In this document: piece by piece, positions 24,133-33,652 of the stretch | Position numbering within the stretch: position 1 is the stretch's first letter | How the letters are laid out: the number at the start of each line of letters is the position of its first letter | DNA from: Marinobacterium rhizophilum DSM 18822 | Lineage (GTDB): Bacteria > Pseudomonadota > Gammaproteobacteria > Pseudomonadales > Balneatricaceae | DNA length: 64,000 nucleotides | Reading direction: 5' to 3' | NCBI RefSeq assembly: GCF_000378045.1 | Contig: NZ_KB899097.1 | Coordinates: 1-64,000 of the forward strand | The notes under the pieces: generated by a model | What the model was told of the DNA's origin: nothing | Seen by the model: only the letters and a program-made list of their open reading frames with translations | Databases searched by the model: none | Translations under genes and position numbers: made by a program

Positions 24133-25127
24133 CGACTTTGCCCCCCTTCCAGGCGAATGCGCGGATCCAGTACCGCCAGCGCGAGATCCGAAATCAGGGT
24201 GCCAAAAACCGTCAGCAACGAAATGAACATCAGAAAACTTCCCGCCAGGTACATATCCTGGGACTGTAGCGCCTTGAGTAGCATCGGGCCGGTGGTTTCA
24301 AGTCCCAATACCACCGATACAATCACCGCACCGGATATCATTTCGGGCAACAGGTTGCCGATATCGGCGATGAAGGGATTGAGCGCCATGCGCAGTGGAT
24401 ACTTGACCAGCGTCTTGACGGGCGACAGACCCTTGGCCTTGGCGGTGACCACATACTGCTTGTGCAGCTCATCCAGCAAATTGGCCCGCAGGCGCCGTAT
24501 CATGCCGGCGGTGCCGGAGGTACCAATCACCACCACGGGCACCCATAGATGCGCCAGCACCGACATCACCTTGTCCATGGTCCAGGGCTGATCGATGTAC
24601 TGTGCATCCATCAAACCACCGATATCCGTACCGAAATAAGCCTTGGCCATGTACATGAGAATCAGCGCCAGCAGGAAATTGGGCGTTGCCAGACCGATAA
24701 AGCCAATAAAGGACAACGTGAAATCACCAATGCTGTATTGACGCACAGCGGAATAGACACCGATTGGAAATGACATCACATAGACGAACAGGGTCGTGAC
24801 GAACGCCACAAGTATGGTCAGGTACATGCGGTCCCCCACCACCTCGTTGACCGGCTTGTCATGCTCGAAAGAATGCCCCATGTCGCCATGCAGCATGCCC
24901 CACACCCAGTATAAATACTGCTCCACGATCGAGCGATCCATGCCATATTGCTCACGCAGATAAGCGACGCGCTCCTGGTTGACGTTTTCGCCCTGAGCCT
25001 GCAGCTCGTTCACCATGGTCGTCAGGTAGTCACCCGGCGGCAGCTGGATAATGGTGAACACCAGCACGCTGATAACCAGCAGCGTGGGAATCATCATGAA
25101 GACTCTGCGAACGACGTATTTCAGCAT
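24129..25127 (-). CDS. Opp-type ABC transporter permease (OppB-like)
   Basis: 332 residues. N-terminus MLKYVVRRVFMMIPTLLVISVLVFTI is standard for DppB/OppB permeases, six helices follow, and the EAA loop VTAKAKGLSPVKTLVKYPLRMALNPF lies near residue 225. Only two bases separate it from the binding-protein stop, and it overlaps the OppC-like gene. It forms the membrane channel with the OppC-like protein. Confidence 0.93.
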   Translation of the reverse strand: MLKYVVRRVFMMIPTLLVISVLVFTIIQLPPGDYLTTMVNELQAQGENVNQERVAYLREQYGMDRSIVEQYLYWVWGMLHGDMGHSFEHDKPVNEVVGDRMYLTILVAFVTTLFVYVMSFPIGVYSAVRQYSIGDFTLSFIGFIGLATPNFLLALILMYMAKAYFGTDIGGLMDAQYIDQPWTMDKVMSVLAHLWVPVVVIGTSGTAGMIRRLRANLLDELHKQYVVTAKAKGLSPVKTLVKYPLRMALNPFIADIGNLLPEMISGAVIVSVVLGLETTGPMLLKALQSQDMYLAGSFLMFISLLTVFGTLISDLALAVLDPRIRLEGGQSR

Positions 25128-25129
25128 AA

Positions 25130-27046
25130 TCAGTGCGCCGATCCCTGCTCGAACCAGAATGTATCTGGCGAGTAGAGACCAAAATGAGCACCGGGATCCC
25201 AGTTCCAGATGCCCTTGTCGGGAACATTATGCAAGCGGCTATTGATAGCGATGGGGTTCATGACACCGGCCAGAATACCAATACTGAACAGGTTATCGGC
25301 GTTGATCTGCAGCATTTCATGCCAGATCTCACGGCGCCGTTCTATGGAATCCGCCTGGTACCACTCATCCAGCAGCGTCATCAACTGCTTGGCCTCGGGA
25401 AAGTCGGGGGCCACTCCTGCGGCGCCATGGGTTTCCTTGAACTGGCCAAACTTTGGCCACTGATAATAGTCCTGGCGTACCGGCGCCAGTTCAGCAGGTG
25501 AATTGGCCGCCGTGGCAATGCCGTTCTCAAGCCCGGACGAGATGGTCATCAGGGTCTCGCCGGCATAGACACGTCGACGCACATTATCGAGATTAGACGG
25601 TTTGATATGGAGCTTGATACCCAGCTGACGCCATTTATCGGCGATAAGCTGCAGCACATCGGCCTGTTCACTGGTGCCATCAAACGTCTCGACGATAATT
25701 TCCAGCAACCGGCCATCGGGCAACTTGCGAATGCCGCCGAGATCCTTCTCGGTCAAACCGATATCGTCCAGCAACTGGTTGGCCTGCTTGAGATCGAACT
25801 CCGCCCAGCTTTTACGGTACTCGGGTTTGTAAAGGGGTGAACGTTCCAGAACCGTATTCTGCCCTTCCACCGCCATGCCGTAATAGATCACCTGATTGAT
25901 TTCATGCCGATCGATGCCAAGCGACAGCGCGCGGCGAAAGCGCACGTCACGGAACAGCGCGCGCCAGACGGGATCGTTGTGATTCAGGTTGGGGTAAAGC
26001 GCCTGATGCGCCCCCTTGGCGATGGGCCAGAGCGTGACGCGATAGTTATATTCCGGCGCATTGCGCTTTAGCAGGGTGAAGTCATTGAACCGCAGATACT
26101 GGGCCTGCAAATCCGTCTCACCGGTCGCCGCCTTGGCCGGAATAAGCTTGGACTCCGTAATCCCCATAATCACGGTATCGATATAGGGCAGCTGCCGGCC
26201 TTCTGGGTCAACACGGTGAAAGAACGGATTGCGCTCAAACAGGTAGCGGCTGCTCGGGCTTGCAGTCGTTTGATGCCAGGGCTGCAGCACGGGCAAATCG
26301 GGGTTATCAGCGCGGTAGAGCCTGCCCATGGCAGTATGAAGCGCAGCCCAGTCACGCTTGCCATTGTCCAGCACTCGCTCGGCGAGTGCGTAGGCTTCAG
26401 TGTACTTGATGTGAAACTGCTTCAGATAATGTGCCGGCGCATAGATATAAAGCGGCGTGGCCGAGGCCAGACGGGCCAGAAATTCAGGGTTGGGCGCGGC
26501 CCAGGCATAGCGCACTGTGACAGCATCCGGGAAGCTGACCTCGGGAAACTTATCGTTTACCAACAGTTCGGCAGGCGGCCCCACCGGATAGAGCTGGTCG
26601 TTATTGGCAATATCCTCCCACCAGTAACGAAAATCGTCAGAGGTAAACGGAGCTCCATCGGACCAGCGATGACCGGGTCGCAAATGGAAGGTAAACACCC
26701 GGTCCTGCTCGATGTCGACGGACTCGACGATATCCGGCACCAGGTCGAGCTGCTCGTTATATCGCACCAGGCGAGCATAGCCATACACCGTCATGCGCCG
26801 GGTGTCTTTTTCCTTTCCCATCAACATCGACAGTTTGCCGCCGTACTGACCTAACTGCCGGGTATTGCCAGTAAAATCCAGCGTGAGCGGCACCTGTGGC
26901 AAACGCGCCTCTACCGGCGGCAGCTCGCCACTGGCCACGCGCGCATCCAGCGAGGGCGCCTGCGAATAATCAGCGGCCATTAGCGCCTGGCTGCAGCCAA
27001 ACAGTGACAACAGAACCAGACTACAACGCCAGTTTAAAAATTTCAT
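25130..27046 (-). CDS. Family 5 extracellular solute-binding protein (large type)
   Basis: 638 residues. A signal peptide at about residues 1-24 contains LFGCSQALMAAD, so either a lipobox or a signal peptidase I site is possible. The SBP_bac_5 domain shows HLRPGHRWSDGAPFTSDDF near residue 122 and FRRALSLGIDRHEIN near residue 380. The length exceeds typical OppA (~540) and fits the AgpA-like group described for alpha-galactosides in rhizobia, and others; the ligand is not predicted. It overlaps the ATPase stop by four bases. Confidence 0.92.
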   Translation of the reverse strand: MKFLNWRCSLVLLSLFGCSQALMAADYSQAPSLDARVASGELPPVEARLPQVPLTLDFTGNTRQLGQYGGKLSMLMGKEKDTRRMTVYGYARLVRYNEQLDLVPDIVESVDIEQDRVFTFHLRPGHRWSDGAPFTSDDFRYWWEDIANNDQLYPVGPPAELLVNDKFPEVSFPDAVTVRYAWAAPNPEFLARLASATPLYIYAPAHYLKQFHIKYTEAYALAERVLDNGKRDWAALHTAMGRLYRADNPDLPVLQPWHQTTASPSSRYLFERNPFFHRVDPEGRQLPYIDTVIMGITESKLIPAKAATGETDLQAQYLRFNDFTLLKRNAPEYNYRVTLWPIAKGAHQALYPNLNHNDPVWRALFRDVRFRRALSLGIDRHEINQVIYYGMAVEGQNTVLERSPLYKPEYRKSWAEFDLKQANQLLDDIGLTEKDLGGIRKLPDGRLLEIIVETFDGTSEQADVLQLIADKWRQLGIKLHIKPSNLDNVRRRVYAGETLMTISSGLENGIATAANSPAELAPVRQDYYQWPKFGQFKETHGAAGVAPDFPEAKQLMTLLDEWYQADSIERRREIWHEMLQINADNLFSIGILAGVMNPIAINSRLHNVPDKGIWNWDPGAHFGLYSPDTFWFEQGSAH

Positions 27047-28920
27047 GCTACCAGCTCCTCAGGGCGCGTTCCGGCCATCACACGGACAAAATGACCCTTT
27101 TCAAATTCAATTAACGATGCGGGAGCGTCCGGATGATGAGTGAACGGTACGGGCCAGTTCTCCGGGCAGGAGGCGCGATCAAGCATCAGTCGCTCGAAGT
27201 CTAGCAGGTGATCCGGATTGGGATCAGGCACAGCACTGAGCAAGGTCCTTGTATAGGGATGCAACGGACGGCTGAACAGCAGCGCCTTGGGTGCGATTTC
27301 CACCAGCTGCCCACGACACATCACCGCAATACGGTCGGCGATGTAATCCACCACCGCCAGGTTGTGGCTGATAAACAGGTAAGTCAGGCCCAGTTGTGCC
27401 TGCAGATCCCTGAGCAGATTCAGTATCTGGGCCTGGACAGAAACATCCAGCGCTGAAACGGGTTCATCGCAAATAATCAGATCAGGGCTCAGTGCCAACG
27501 CGCGCGCTATACCAATTCGCTGACGCTGCCCACCCGAAAAACTGTGCGGGTAGCGCTGCAGGTAACGCACATCCAGTCCGACCAGCTCCATCAGCTCACG
27601 CGCCAGAGACTGTCGCTCCAGGTGCGTGCCAATGCCATGGATAACCAAAGGCTCGGTGATAATATCAAGAATGGTCATGCGCGGATTAAGCGACGAGAAC
27701 GGATCCTGAAACATGAATTGCATGCGTTGACGAAAATCCAGCAACTCCTGCCCGGCGAGGGACTGCAAATCCCGATCTCGGTAGCCATCATAGAAACTGA
27801 CACTGCCTTCATCGGGGCTCAACGCCCGCATCAGAATTTTACTCAGTGTGGTCTTGCCACAACCGCTCTCCCCCACCAGCCCCAGGCATTCGCCACGCTT
27901 AATATCGAAGCTGACATTGTCCACCGCCAGAATGTTTGATTCACTCCCCCCCGCCGCAGAACGAATGCGGAACTGCTTGCGGATATTGCGTACGCTCAGA
28001 ATCGGCTTGTCGAGATCCGCGGTGGCCGGCAGTGGGTGCTTGGGCGTATGCAGGTTGTCGGTGTTGGGGCGAATTTCACGAATGGGCACCAAACGTTCGT
28101 CCGGGCGCATACCAAAACGCGGCACCGCCTTGAGCAGCGCCTGCAGATAGGGATGCGACGGTTGCCTGAAAATATGATCCAGGGTGCCCGCCTCCATCAG
28201 TTCACCGTGATATACCACCACGACTTCCTCTGCCATGTTGGCGACCACGCCAAGATCATGCGTGATCAGGAGCAGCGCCATCTTGAGTTCATGCTGCAGA
28301 TCCCGGATTTGCTTGAGAATCTGTGCCTGAATGGTGACATCCAGCGCCGTGGTGGGCTCGTCGGCAATGAGCAAAGACGGATGACAGACCAGCGCCATGG
28401 CGATCATGGCCCGCTGACGAAGGCCGCCTGACAATTCGAACGGATAGGTTTTGAGGGCTCGGCGCGCATCCGCGAAACCGGCCAGGTGCAGAATTTCGCG
28501 GGTGAGCTCCTGCGCTTCGGCATTACCGACGCTACGGTGCAGGCGCAAGGCTTCACTGATCTGATCGCCAATCGTGTGCAGTGCCGACAGCGATGTGCTG
28601 GGCTCAGGAAAAATAATCGAGATAGAGCCACCACGAATCGCGCGCATCTGTGCACTATCGCGATGCAGGGCCGCAATGTCGACAGTCTGACCGGACTGTG
28701 GATCACGAAACAGAATCTGGCCGGAATCGATCACACCGGCTTTGGGAAGCAGGCCCATAATCGCCTGGCTGATCACCGACTTGCCCGAACCCGACTCGCC
28801 AACCAGCGCCACAGACGCCCCTGGCGCTATGCTGAATGACACGCCTTTGACTGCTTCGATCACGCCTTCCGGCAAACGGAACGAAACGCGAAGATCCTTT
28901 ACCGTCAATAAATCACTCAA
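27043..28920 (-). CDS. Opp-type ABC ATPase with two fused nucleotide-binding domains (OppD-OppF)
   Basis: 625 residues. NBD1 (about 1-270): Walker A GESGSGKSVISQA, signature LSGGLRQRAMIAMAL, Walker B LLIADEPTTALDV. NBD2 (about 305-570): Walker A GESGCGKTTLSKI, Q-loop FMFQDPFSSLNP, signature FSGGQRQRIGIARAL, Walker B LIICDEPVSALDV. In NBD1 the usual Gln of the Q-loop is Pro (IIFPEPSTSLS). First gene of the operon: ATPase, binding protein, OppB-like, OppC-like. One fused gene replaces separate oppD and oppF. Confidence 0.93.
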   Translation of the reverse strand: MSDLLTVKDLRVSFRLPEGVIEAVKGVSFSIAPGASVALVGESGSGKSVISQAIMGLLPKAGVIDSGQILFRDPQSGQTVDIAALHRDSAQMRAIRGGSISIIFPEPSTSLSALHTIGDQISEALRLHRSVGNAEAQELTREILHLAGFADARRALKTYPFELSGGLRQRAMIAMALVCHPSLLIADEPTTALDVTIQAQILKQIRDLQHELKMALLLITHDLGVVANMAEEVVVVYHGELMEAGTLDHIFRQPSHPYLQALLKAVPRFGMRPDERLVPIREIRPNTDNLHTPKHPLPATADLDKPILSVRNIRKQFRIRSAAGGSESNILAVDNVSFDIKRGECLGLVGESGCGKTTLSKILMRALSPDEGSVSFYDGYRDRDLQSLAGQELLDFRQRMQFMFQDPFSSLNPRMTILDIITEPLVIHGIGTHLERQSLARELMELVGLDVRYLQRYPHSFSGGQRQRIGIARALALSPDLIICDEPVSALDVSVQAQILNLLRDLQAQLGLTYLFISHNLAVVDYIADRIAVMCRGQLVEIAPKALLFSRPLHPYTRTLLSAVPDPNPDHLLDFERLMLDRASCPENWPVPFTHHPDAPASLIEFEKGHFVRVMAGTRPEELVA

Positions 28921-29590
28921 AATCAGGCCTCTCGATATACCGCATAACTAAAGAGATTCTGACCAAATAAAGACCGGTGCAGGCTCTGTTGAACCCCTGC
29001 AAACGGTGCTATGAGCACTAATCAGAAACTGATCAAAGTCTAGCTGTTTTTGTTATATAGCCCTATTGTATCAAGCAGATAAAATCCGTCGCCATACTGA
29101 GACAGTATTACACACAATAGTCACAGCAAAAGCCATGAATATAACGGTGCGCAATTCAATGCTGTACTAAAGATAACGGGTAGCACCCAAACAGCAAATG
29201 CACACAGCGAACGAAGACGTCATTAATGTACTACAGCCTGGAAAATTCAAGCAGTATCGCCGTTACTCGAGCATAGCCTTGGCGAGGCCCGGTCGACAGT
29301 CGACTGTTAAGCTGGCGGTCAAACTGATTCTTCCAGGTATTTGTATCTATCGATTAGGCACAGGAAGTCCGGGCGTTTTTTGATTGGCGCCTGCGATGCA
29401 AGGGCTTGCATCGTCCCTGACGTTCATGTCACAGGCACATGGACACGTATCGCTCCTGCATAAGCCGCACTCAGAACGTCGCTGTAGTTCATGCGCCCTA
29501 GCGGCCACGCAACATGCTTCTTAGCCCAACAGAGTGGGCGACAGTGTACGCCCACAGGCTGGACTTTTTCGCGGGAAGGGGTGGCGCTCG

Positions 29591-29622
29591 CATTGGGCCC
29601 TCTTTCCGGAAGAAGGCCCAAT
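29591..29622. repeat. ATTGGGCC/GGCCCAAT intergenic hairpin, copy 2
   Basis: CATTGGGCC (29591-29599) pairs with GGCCCAAT (29615-29622). The loop CTCTTTCCGGAAGAA can fold further (CTTTCC/GGAAGA). The stem is the same as that of 9404-9437. A smaller hairpin, CGATGCAA/TTGCATCG, is at 29394-29413. Confidence 0.45.
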
Positions 29623-29711
29623 AATTCGGCATCCCTGCTTCATCCAGGGCTCATCGGGTGAGTAACAGGATGCGCAGAGAACTGTTTTGTGAGCGCACAG
29701 GGGGCCCGAAG

Positions 29712-29748
29712 GCAGCCCCCAGGATGAAGTTCACATCCTGGGGGCTGC
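29712..29748 (-). terminator. GC-rich hairpin after mtnN
   Basis: GCAGCCCCCAGGATG (from 29712) pairs with CATCCTGGGGGCTGC (to 29748), a 15-bp stem 13 bases beyond the mtnN stop. The U-run on the minus strand is poor, so termination may be weak. Confidence 0.6.
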
Positions 29749-29761
29749 AGCGGTGGATGGA

Positions 29762-30520
29762 TCAGGCTTTCGCGGTGACGTGGGCAGCCAGACTCTTGAC
29801 GATCGCCATCACCATTTCCGCAGAATGGGTGGCCGCTGTTTCAAGGAACTGATCGAAGGACAGATTTGATTCCTTTCCGGCAATGTCGGAAAGAGCCCGA
29901 ATCACGATAAAGGGAACGTCAAAGCTGTGGCAGGTCTGAGCGATGGCCGCTGCTTCCATTTCCACCGCTTTCATCGTCGGAAAGAGTGCGCGGGTTTTAG
30001 CCACCCGATCAGAGCAGTTCATGAAGCTGTCACCGGTGGCGATCAGTCCACGCACCGTTTTCATACCCTGCATTTGACCGATACACTGCTCGGCAAGCTG
30101 CGCCAGCAGCAGATCAGGTTCAAACGCGGCAGGCAAACCAGGCACCTGGCCGGGCTCGTAACCAAACACCGTGACATCCACATCGTGGTGACGCACTTCG
30201 GTGGAGATGACGATATCACCCACTTCGAGCTTTTCATCGAACCCACCGGCCGAGCCCGTGTTGATGACACAGTCGGGCTTGAATATCTGTAGCAGCAACG
30301 CCGTACCGACCGCCGCATTCACCTTGCCGATACCCGATTTCAACAGCACTACGGACTGCCCGTGCATCAGTCCGATATAGAAGGAATAACCCGCGTATTG
30401 ATGCTCTTCAACCTGCTGCAAGGCAGATTTCAGCAGTTCGACTTCCTGGTCCATCGCACCAATGATACCGATGCGTAATTTATCCTTTTGCTTGATTATG
30501 TCAGCGAGGCGCGTGCTCAT
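29762..30520 (-). CDS. mtnN: 5'-methylthioadenosine/S-adenosylhomocysteine nucleosidase
   Basis: 252 residues, about 20 longer than E. coli MtnN. The core starts at LRIGIIGAMDQEVELL (residue ~15), with active-site Glu in GAMDQEV, substrate motif GSAGGF, and the catalytic Asp segment IRALSDIAG near residue 214; AVEMEAAAIA binds ribose. Cleaves MTA and SAH in methionine salvage and the activated methyl cycle. The extra 15 N-terminal residues (STRLADIIKQKDK) have no family match, and the ribosome-binding site is weak, but no better start was found. Confidence 0.93.
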   Translation of the reverse strand: MSTRLADIIKQKDKLRIGIIGAMDQEVELLKSALQQVEEHQYAGYSFYIGLMHGQSVVLLKSGIGKVNAAVGTALLLQIFKPDCVINTGSAGGFDEKLEVGDIVISTEVRHHDVDVTVFGYEPGQVPGLPAAFEPDLLLAQLAEQCIGQMQGMKTVRGLIATGDSFMNCSDRVAKTRALFPTMKAVEMEAAAIAQTCHSFDVPFIVIRALSDIAGKESNLSFDQFLETAATHSAEMVMAIVKSLAAHVTAKA

Positions 30521-30775
30521 CTATCGTAACTACCGTTGTTCTCTGTGAATTATATTTTTCGCGGGCAAAGAATACGTAATTTACCCACCAGAAAGAATAG
30601 TGCTGGCCACATTAATGGGGCCAGAACGGATTATTTCTCTTTCTGATTGGAAGTTTGGCACAAAAAAGCGGAAAACCTGCGTTCTTGCTCGCCGAATCCA
30701 GCCACCGGCGTCGCCTTAGATGCAACTTTAGGAAACAGAATTGAACCTGGACAGAAGAGTTGCGGCATCCCTGCC

Positions 30776-31510
30776 TTAACGCAGATAAAGGCCATCCCAG
30801 CCAAAACGGCTGAACAGCCGGTCACACGCCGCATCAACCGGACACTGCAGGTGCACGGCGGCCCCGCTCACAGGATGGATGAACTCGAGCTCAGTGGCCA
30901 TCAACAGCAACCGGTGCAGATCGAATTTTTCACGGAACAGCCGATTGTGCTTTCCATCTCCATGGGCGGTATCACCCACCAGTGGATGGAAAATATGCTT
31001 CATATGACGCCGTATCTGATGCTTGCGCCCTGTGTGCGGCTTCACTTCCACCAGGGAATAGCGCGCACTGGGGTAACGACTGACCGGGAATGGCAGCTCT
31101 ATGGTCGCCAAACGACGAAACTCGCTTCGCGCCTCCTTGGCTGGCTTGTCCGGGTCCGCAAAGGGATCCGCCTTCTTGTCGAAGATAGGCTTGAGTGCGT
31201 AATCGATCAGGCCGGCTTCCGGCGTATAACCACGGGTGACACACAGATAGGTCTTTTTTACTCGACGCTCTGCAAAAGCAAGATTCATGTCATGGGCAAT
31301 CTGCTTTTGCTTGGCGAACAGAATGACACCGGACGTGGCGCGATCGAGACGATGAACGGTGTAGACAGTGTCCTGCAGGTACTCCCTGAGCTGCGCGACG
31401 GCATTGGGGGTATAGGCAGGGGCAATCCAACTGGGGTGAACCAACAGACCCGAAGGCTTGTCTATAGCGACGAGATATTCGTCCTCAAACAGGATCTTCA
31501 GCTCGGACAT
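30776..31510 (-). CDS. truC: tRNA pseudouridine(65) synthase TruC
   Basis: 244 residues of RluA-family fold. The catalytic Asp lies in [14 protein letters not shown] near residue 53. The signature that separates TruC from RluA/RluC is visible in [35 protein letters not shown] near residue 170. It has no S4 domain, as expected. Modifies U65 in some tRNAs. Located upstream of mtnN in the same direction with a 255-base gap holding a hairpin-like TGGCC stretch; separate promoters are likely. Confidence 0.93.
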   Translation of the reverse strand: MSELKILFEDEYLVAIDKPSGLLVHPSWIAPAYTPNAVAQLREYLQDTVYTVHRLDRATSGVILFAKQKQIAHDMNLAFAERRVKKTYLCVTRGYTPEAGLIDYALKPIFDKKADPFADPDKPAKEARSEFRRLATIELPFPVSRYPSARYSLVEVKPHTGRKHQIRRHMKHIFHPLVGDTAHGDGKHNRLFREKFDLHRLLLMATELEFIHPVSGAAVHLQCPVDAACDRLFSRFGWDGLYLR

Positions 31511-31553
31511 GGTACTATATCAGGCTCAGGCGGGATCTGGAGACGCAAGAGAA

Positions 31554-31641
31554 TGGCGGTGAGGCAGGGATTTGAACCCTGGGAGCCTTTCGACTCGCCG
31601 GTTTTCGAAACCGGTGCTTTCGGCCACTCAGCCACCTCACC
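31554..31641 (-). tRNA. tRNA-Ser(CGA)
   Basis: 88 bases including an encoded CCA (31554-31556 on the plus strand read as TGG). The acceptor stem GGTGAGG pairs with CCTCACC and the discriminator is G. The anticodon stem CCGGT/ACCGG flanks the loop TTCGAAA, giving anticodon CGA that reads UCG. A long variable arm and GGTTCAAATCC T-arm match class II tRNA-Ser. It lies between truC and yccA. Confidence 0.96.
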
Positions 31642-31760
31642 ACGACTTGCGGCGCATAGTGTACGTGTAATCAAGCGGAAGTCAAACAGTAGAAAGGCTT
31701 GTAAATTCATATATAAAGGGCATGATGTGCCTATCGGACTGAAATCAATCGAGGGAAACC

Positions 31761-32426
31761 ATGCGTAACGTTCGTACCATCAATAACGATGCTTACAGTT
31801 CATCCGCCCTGGCGACCAACAAGGTCCTGCGCAACACCTACTTTCTGCTGGGTATTACGCTGGCATGGTCTGCCATTATCGCAGGCGTAGCTGCGGCCAT
31901 GGCCCTTCCCCGTCCGGGCCTGATTATCACGCTGGTGGGCTTTTACGGCCTGCTCTTCCTGACCGAGAAAAACCGCAACAGCTCCCTGGGGCTGCTGTTT
32001 GTATTCCTGCTGACTGGCTTTATGGGCTATACGCTGGGTCCGATCATCAATATTGTCCTTGCCCGTGGCGGTTCTGAAATTGTCATGATGGCTCTGGGTG
32101 GTACTGCCCTGACCTTCTTCACCACTTCGGCTTATGCCCTTACCACCAAGCGGGACCTGTCCTTCCTGGGCGGCATGATGCTGGCGGGTTTCGTGGTTCT
32201 GATTGTCGCTGTGATCGCCAATATCTTCCTGCAGATGCCGGCACTGTCGCTGGCGATCAGTGCGATGTTCATCCTGTTCTCGGCCGGCGCCATCCTGCTG
32301 ACGACACAATCGATCGTACGTGGCGGTGAAACCAACTACATTTCTGCGACGGTGACGCTGTACGTCTCCATTTACAACATCTTCGTCAGCCTGCTGCAGA
32401 TCCTCGGCGTTACCAGCAGCGACTGA
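31761..32426 (+). CDS. yccA: Bax inhibitor-1/YccA family membrane protein
   Basis: 221 residues with seven predicted helices; the family motifs are the first helix [20 protein letters not shown] and a late polar helix [16 protein letters not shown]. coli YccA interacts with the FtsH protease and modulates its activity. GAGGGAAACC precedes the ATG. It is followed by a strong terminator, then tusDCB-tusE, an order shared by several gammaproteobacteria. Confidence 0.92.
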   Translation: MRNVRTINNDAYSSSALATNKVLRNTYFLLGITLAWSAIIAGVAAAMALPRPGLIITLVGFYGLLFLTEKNRNSSLGLLFVFLLTGFMGYTLGPIINIVLARGGSEIVMMALGGTALTFFTTSAYALTTKRDLSFLGGMMLAGFVVLIVAVIANIFLQMPALSLAISAMFILFSAGAILLTTQSIVRGGETNYISATVTLYVSIYNIFVSLLQILGVTSSD

Positions 32427-32470
32427 TTTTTGCCGCCGGCCAACGCCGGCCACAGGCAAAGCGACTGCCA

Positions 32471-32506
32471 AGCCCCGCTATCTTTGCTAAGATAGCGGGG
32501 CTTTTG
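32471..32506 (+). terminator. Intrinsic terminator after yccA
   Basis: AGCCCCGCTATCT (32471-32483) pairs with AGATAGCGGGGCT (32490-32502), a 13-bp stem with a 6-base loop, followed by TTTT. Confidence 0.92.
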
Positions 32507-32601
32507 CATTCAGAAACAGCAACTTGTTCAGGCTGACGCGCCTATCCAGCCCTTGAATTGCTGTCGGCTCTATTCAACATGCACCACCGGACAGGTTGAA
32601 C

Positions 32602-32994
32602 ATGATCTTTTCGCTACTGGTTTATGCGGCCCCCCACAGCCATCAGGCCGCCGAAAGTGCCTATCGCTTTGCCGTCGCCTGTTTAGCACAGGGACACAGT
32701 ATTCATCGCGTGTTTTTTTACGGTGACGGCATTCATGGCGCCTCCGCACTGGCGACACCTCCGCAGGACGAACCCAACCTGCCCGACCGCTGGCAGACAC
32801 TCGCCCAGACCCATGGGCTGGATCTGGTGGTGTGTATCGCCGCCGCGGTGCGCCGCGGCGTACTGGACGCCAATGAAGCACACCGCTACGAAAAGCCCGG
32901 CCATAACCTGCATGAAGGTTTTGAGCTGTCCGGCCTGGGCCAGCTGACCGAAGCGGCAATCGTGTCCGATCGAATGATCACTTTCGGAGCCTGA
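32602..32994 (+). CDS. tusD: Sulfurtransferase complex subunit TusD
   Basis: 130 residues, DsrE-like fold. The sulfur-accepting Cys is in LDLVVCIAAAVRRGV near residue 78, as in E. coli TusD. The N-terminus MIFSLLVYAAPHSHQAAESAYRF is typical. ATG 32602 is chosen over TTG 32596 for its position after ACAGG. First gene of tusD-tusC-tusB-tusE, the relay that passes persulfide from TusA to TusE and MnmA for 2-thiouridine at tRNA U34. Confidence 0.93.
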   Translation: MIFSLLVYAAPHSHQAAESAYRFAVACLAQGHSIHRVFFYGDGIHGASALATPPQDEPNLPDRWQTLAQTHGLDLVVCIAAAVRRGVLDANEAHRYEKPGHNLHEGFELSGLGQLTEAAIVSDRMITFGA

Positions 32995-32995
32995 A

Positions 32996-33361
32996 ATGAG
33001 CACACGCAAACGCTTTCTGGTGATTTCACGCCGCCCGCCCTATGGCAGCAGCCATGCCCGGGACGCACTGGATACCGCCCTCACAACCGCGGTATTCGAG
33101 CAACCCGTCAGCATGCTGTTTCTTGATGACGGCGTTTACCAACTGCTGCAGGCTCAACAGCCTGGCGGCATACAGCAGAAGAATCTCGGGGCCACGCTCA
33201 GTGCCCTGCCCATGTACGATATTGATCAGCTTTACGCCTGCAGCGATGCTATGCAAAGCCGCAACCTGGGTGTCGACGACTGCCTGTTGCCTGTCCAGCT
33301 GCTCGATACCGACGCCATTGCACAGCTGATTCGCACTCACGATGTGGTACTGAGTTTTTGA
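32996..33361 (+). CDS. tusC: Sulfurtransferase complex subunit TusC
   Basis: 121 residues of DsrE/DsrF fold: ISRRPPYGSSHARDALDTAL at the N-terminus and QKNLGATLSALPMYDIDQLYACSDAM in the middle. One base from the TusD stop, followed almost at once by tusB. Forms the TusBCD heterohexamer. Confidence 0.92.
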   Translation: MSTRKRFLVISRRPPYGSSHARDALDTALTTAVFEQPVSMLFLDDGVYQLLQAQQPGGIQQKNLGATLSALPMYDIDQLYACSDAMQSRNLGVDDCLLPVQLLDTDAIAQLIRTHDVVLSF

Positions 33362-33363
33362 CT

Positions 33364-33651
33364 ATGACCCTGCATACGCTGAACCGCCCCCCCTCCAACG
33401 CAGCCTTGCTGGCCGACTGCCTGCGCGCCTGCAGCAGCGGAGACACCCTGCTGCTGATAGAAGATGGCGCCTATTGCGCCCAGGCCAGCCTGCCATTGCA
33501 ATTGCCCGCCGGTGTCGCCGCCTGCGTGCTTGCCGCCGACGTCGCAGCGCGAGGCCTCAACAACCGCCTTGCCCCTGGCATCAAGCAGGTGGATGACGCC
33601 GGCTTCGTACAACTTTGCTGCGACCATGCCCGCGTCATCAGCTGGTATTAA
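33364..33651 (+). CDS. tusB: Sulfurtransferase complex subunit TusB
   Basis: 95 residues of DsrH-like fold: TLHTLNRPPSNAALLADCLRA at the start, then GDTLLLIEDGAY, which is the family core. ATG 33364 follows the TusC stop (33359-33361) by two bases; a TTG at 33358 is in frame but overlaps it. TusB is the structural partner in the TusBCD ring. Confidence 0.9.
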   Translation: MTLHTLNRPPSNAALLADCLRACSSGDTLLLIEDGAYCAQASLPLQLPAGVAACVLAADVAARGLNNRLAPGIKQVDDAGFVQLCCDHARVISWY

Positions 33652-33652
33652 C

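Larger units (their letters stand above)
28921..29761. other. Intergenic stretch, no supported gene
   Basis: No frame shows family character; the frame 29424-29621 on the minus strand and 29198-29383 on the plus strand are not supported. AT-rich near 28950-29250, GC-rich towards 29400-29760. Contains hairpins at 29394-29413, 29591-29622 and 29712-29748, listed or noted separately. The promoter of the Opp operon should lie just above 28920, but no clear -35/-10 pair was seen. Confidence 0.5.

Noticed and set aside
29424-29621. A 65-codon minus-strand frame in the Opp-mtnN spacer
   Set aside because: No ribosome site or family; it overlaps a hairpin repeat. It may be a conserved spurious frame.
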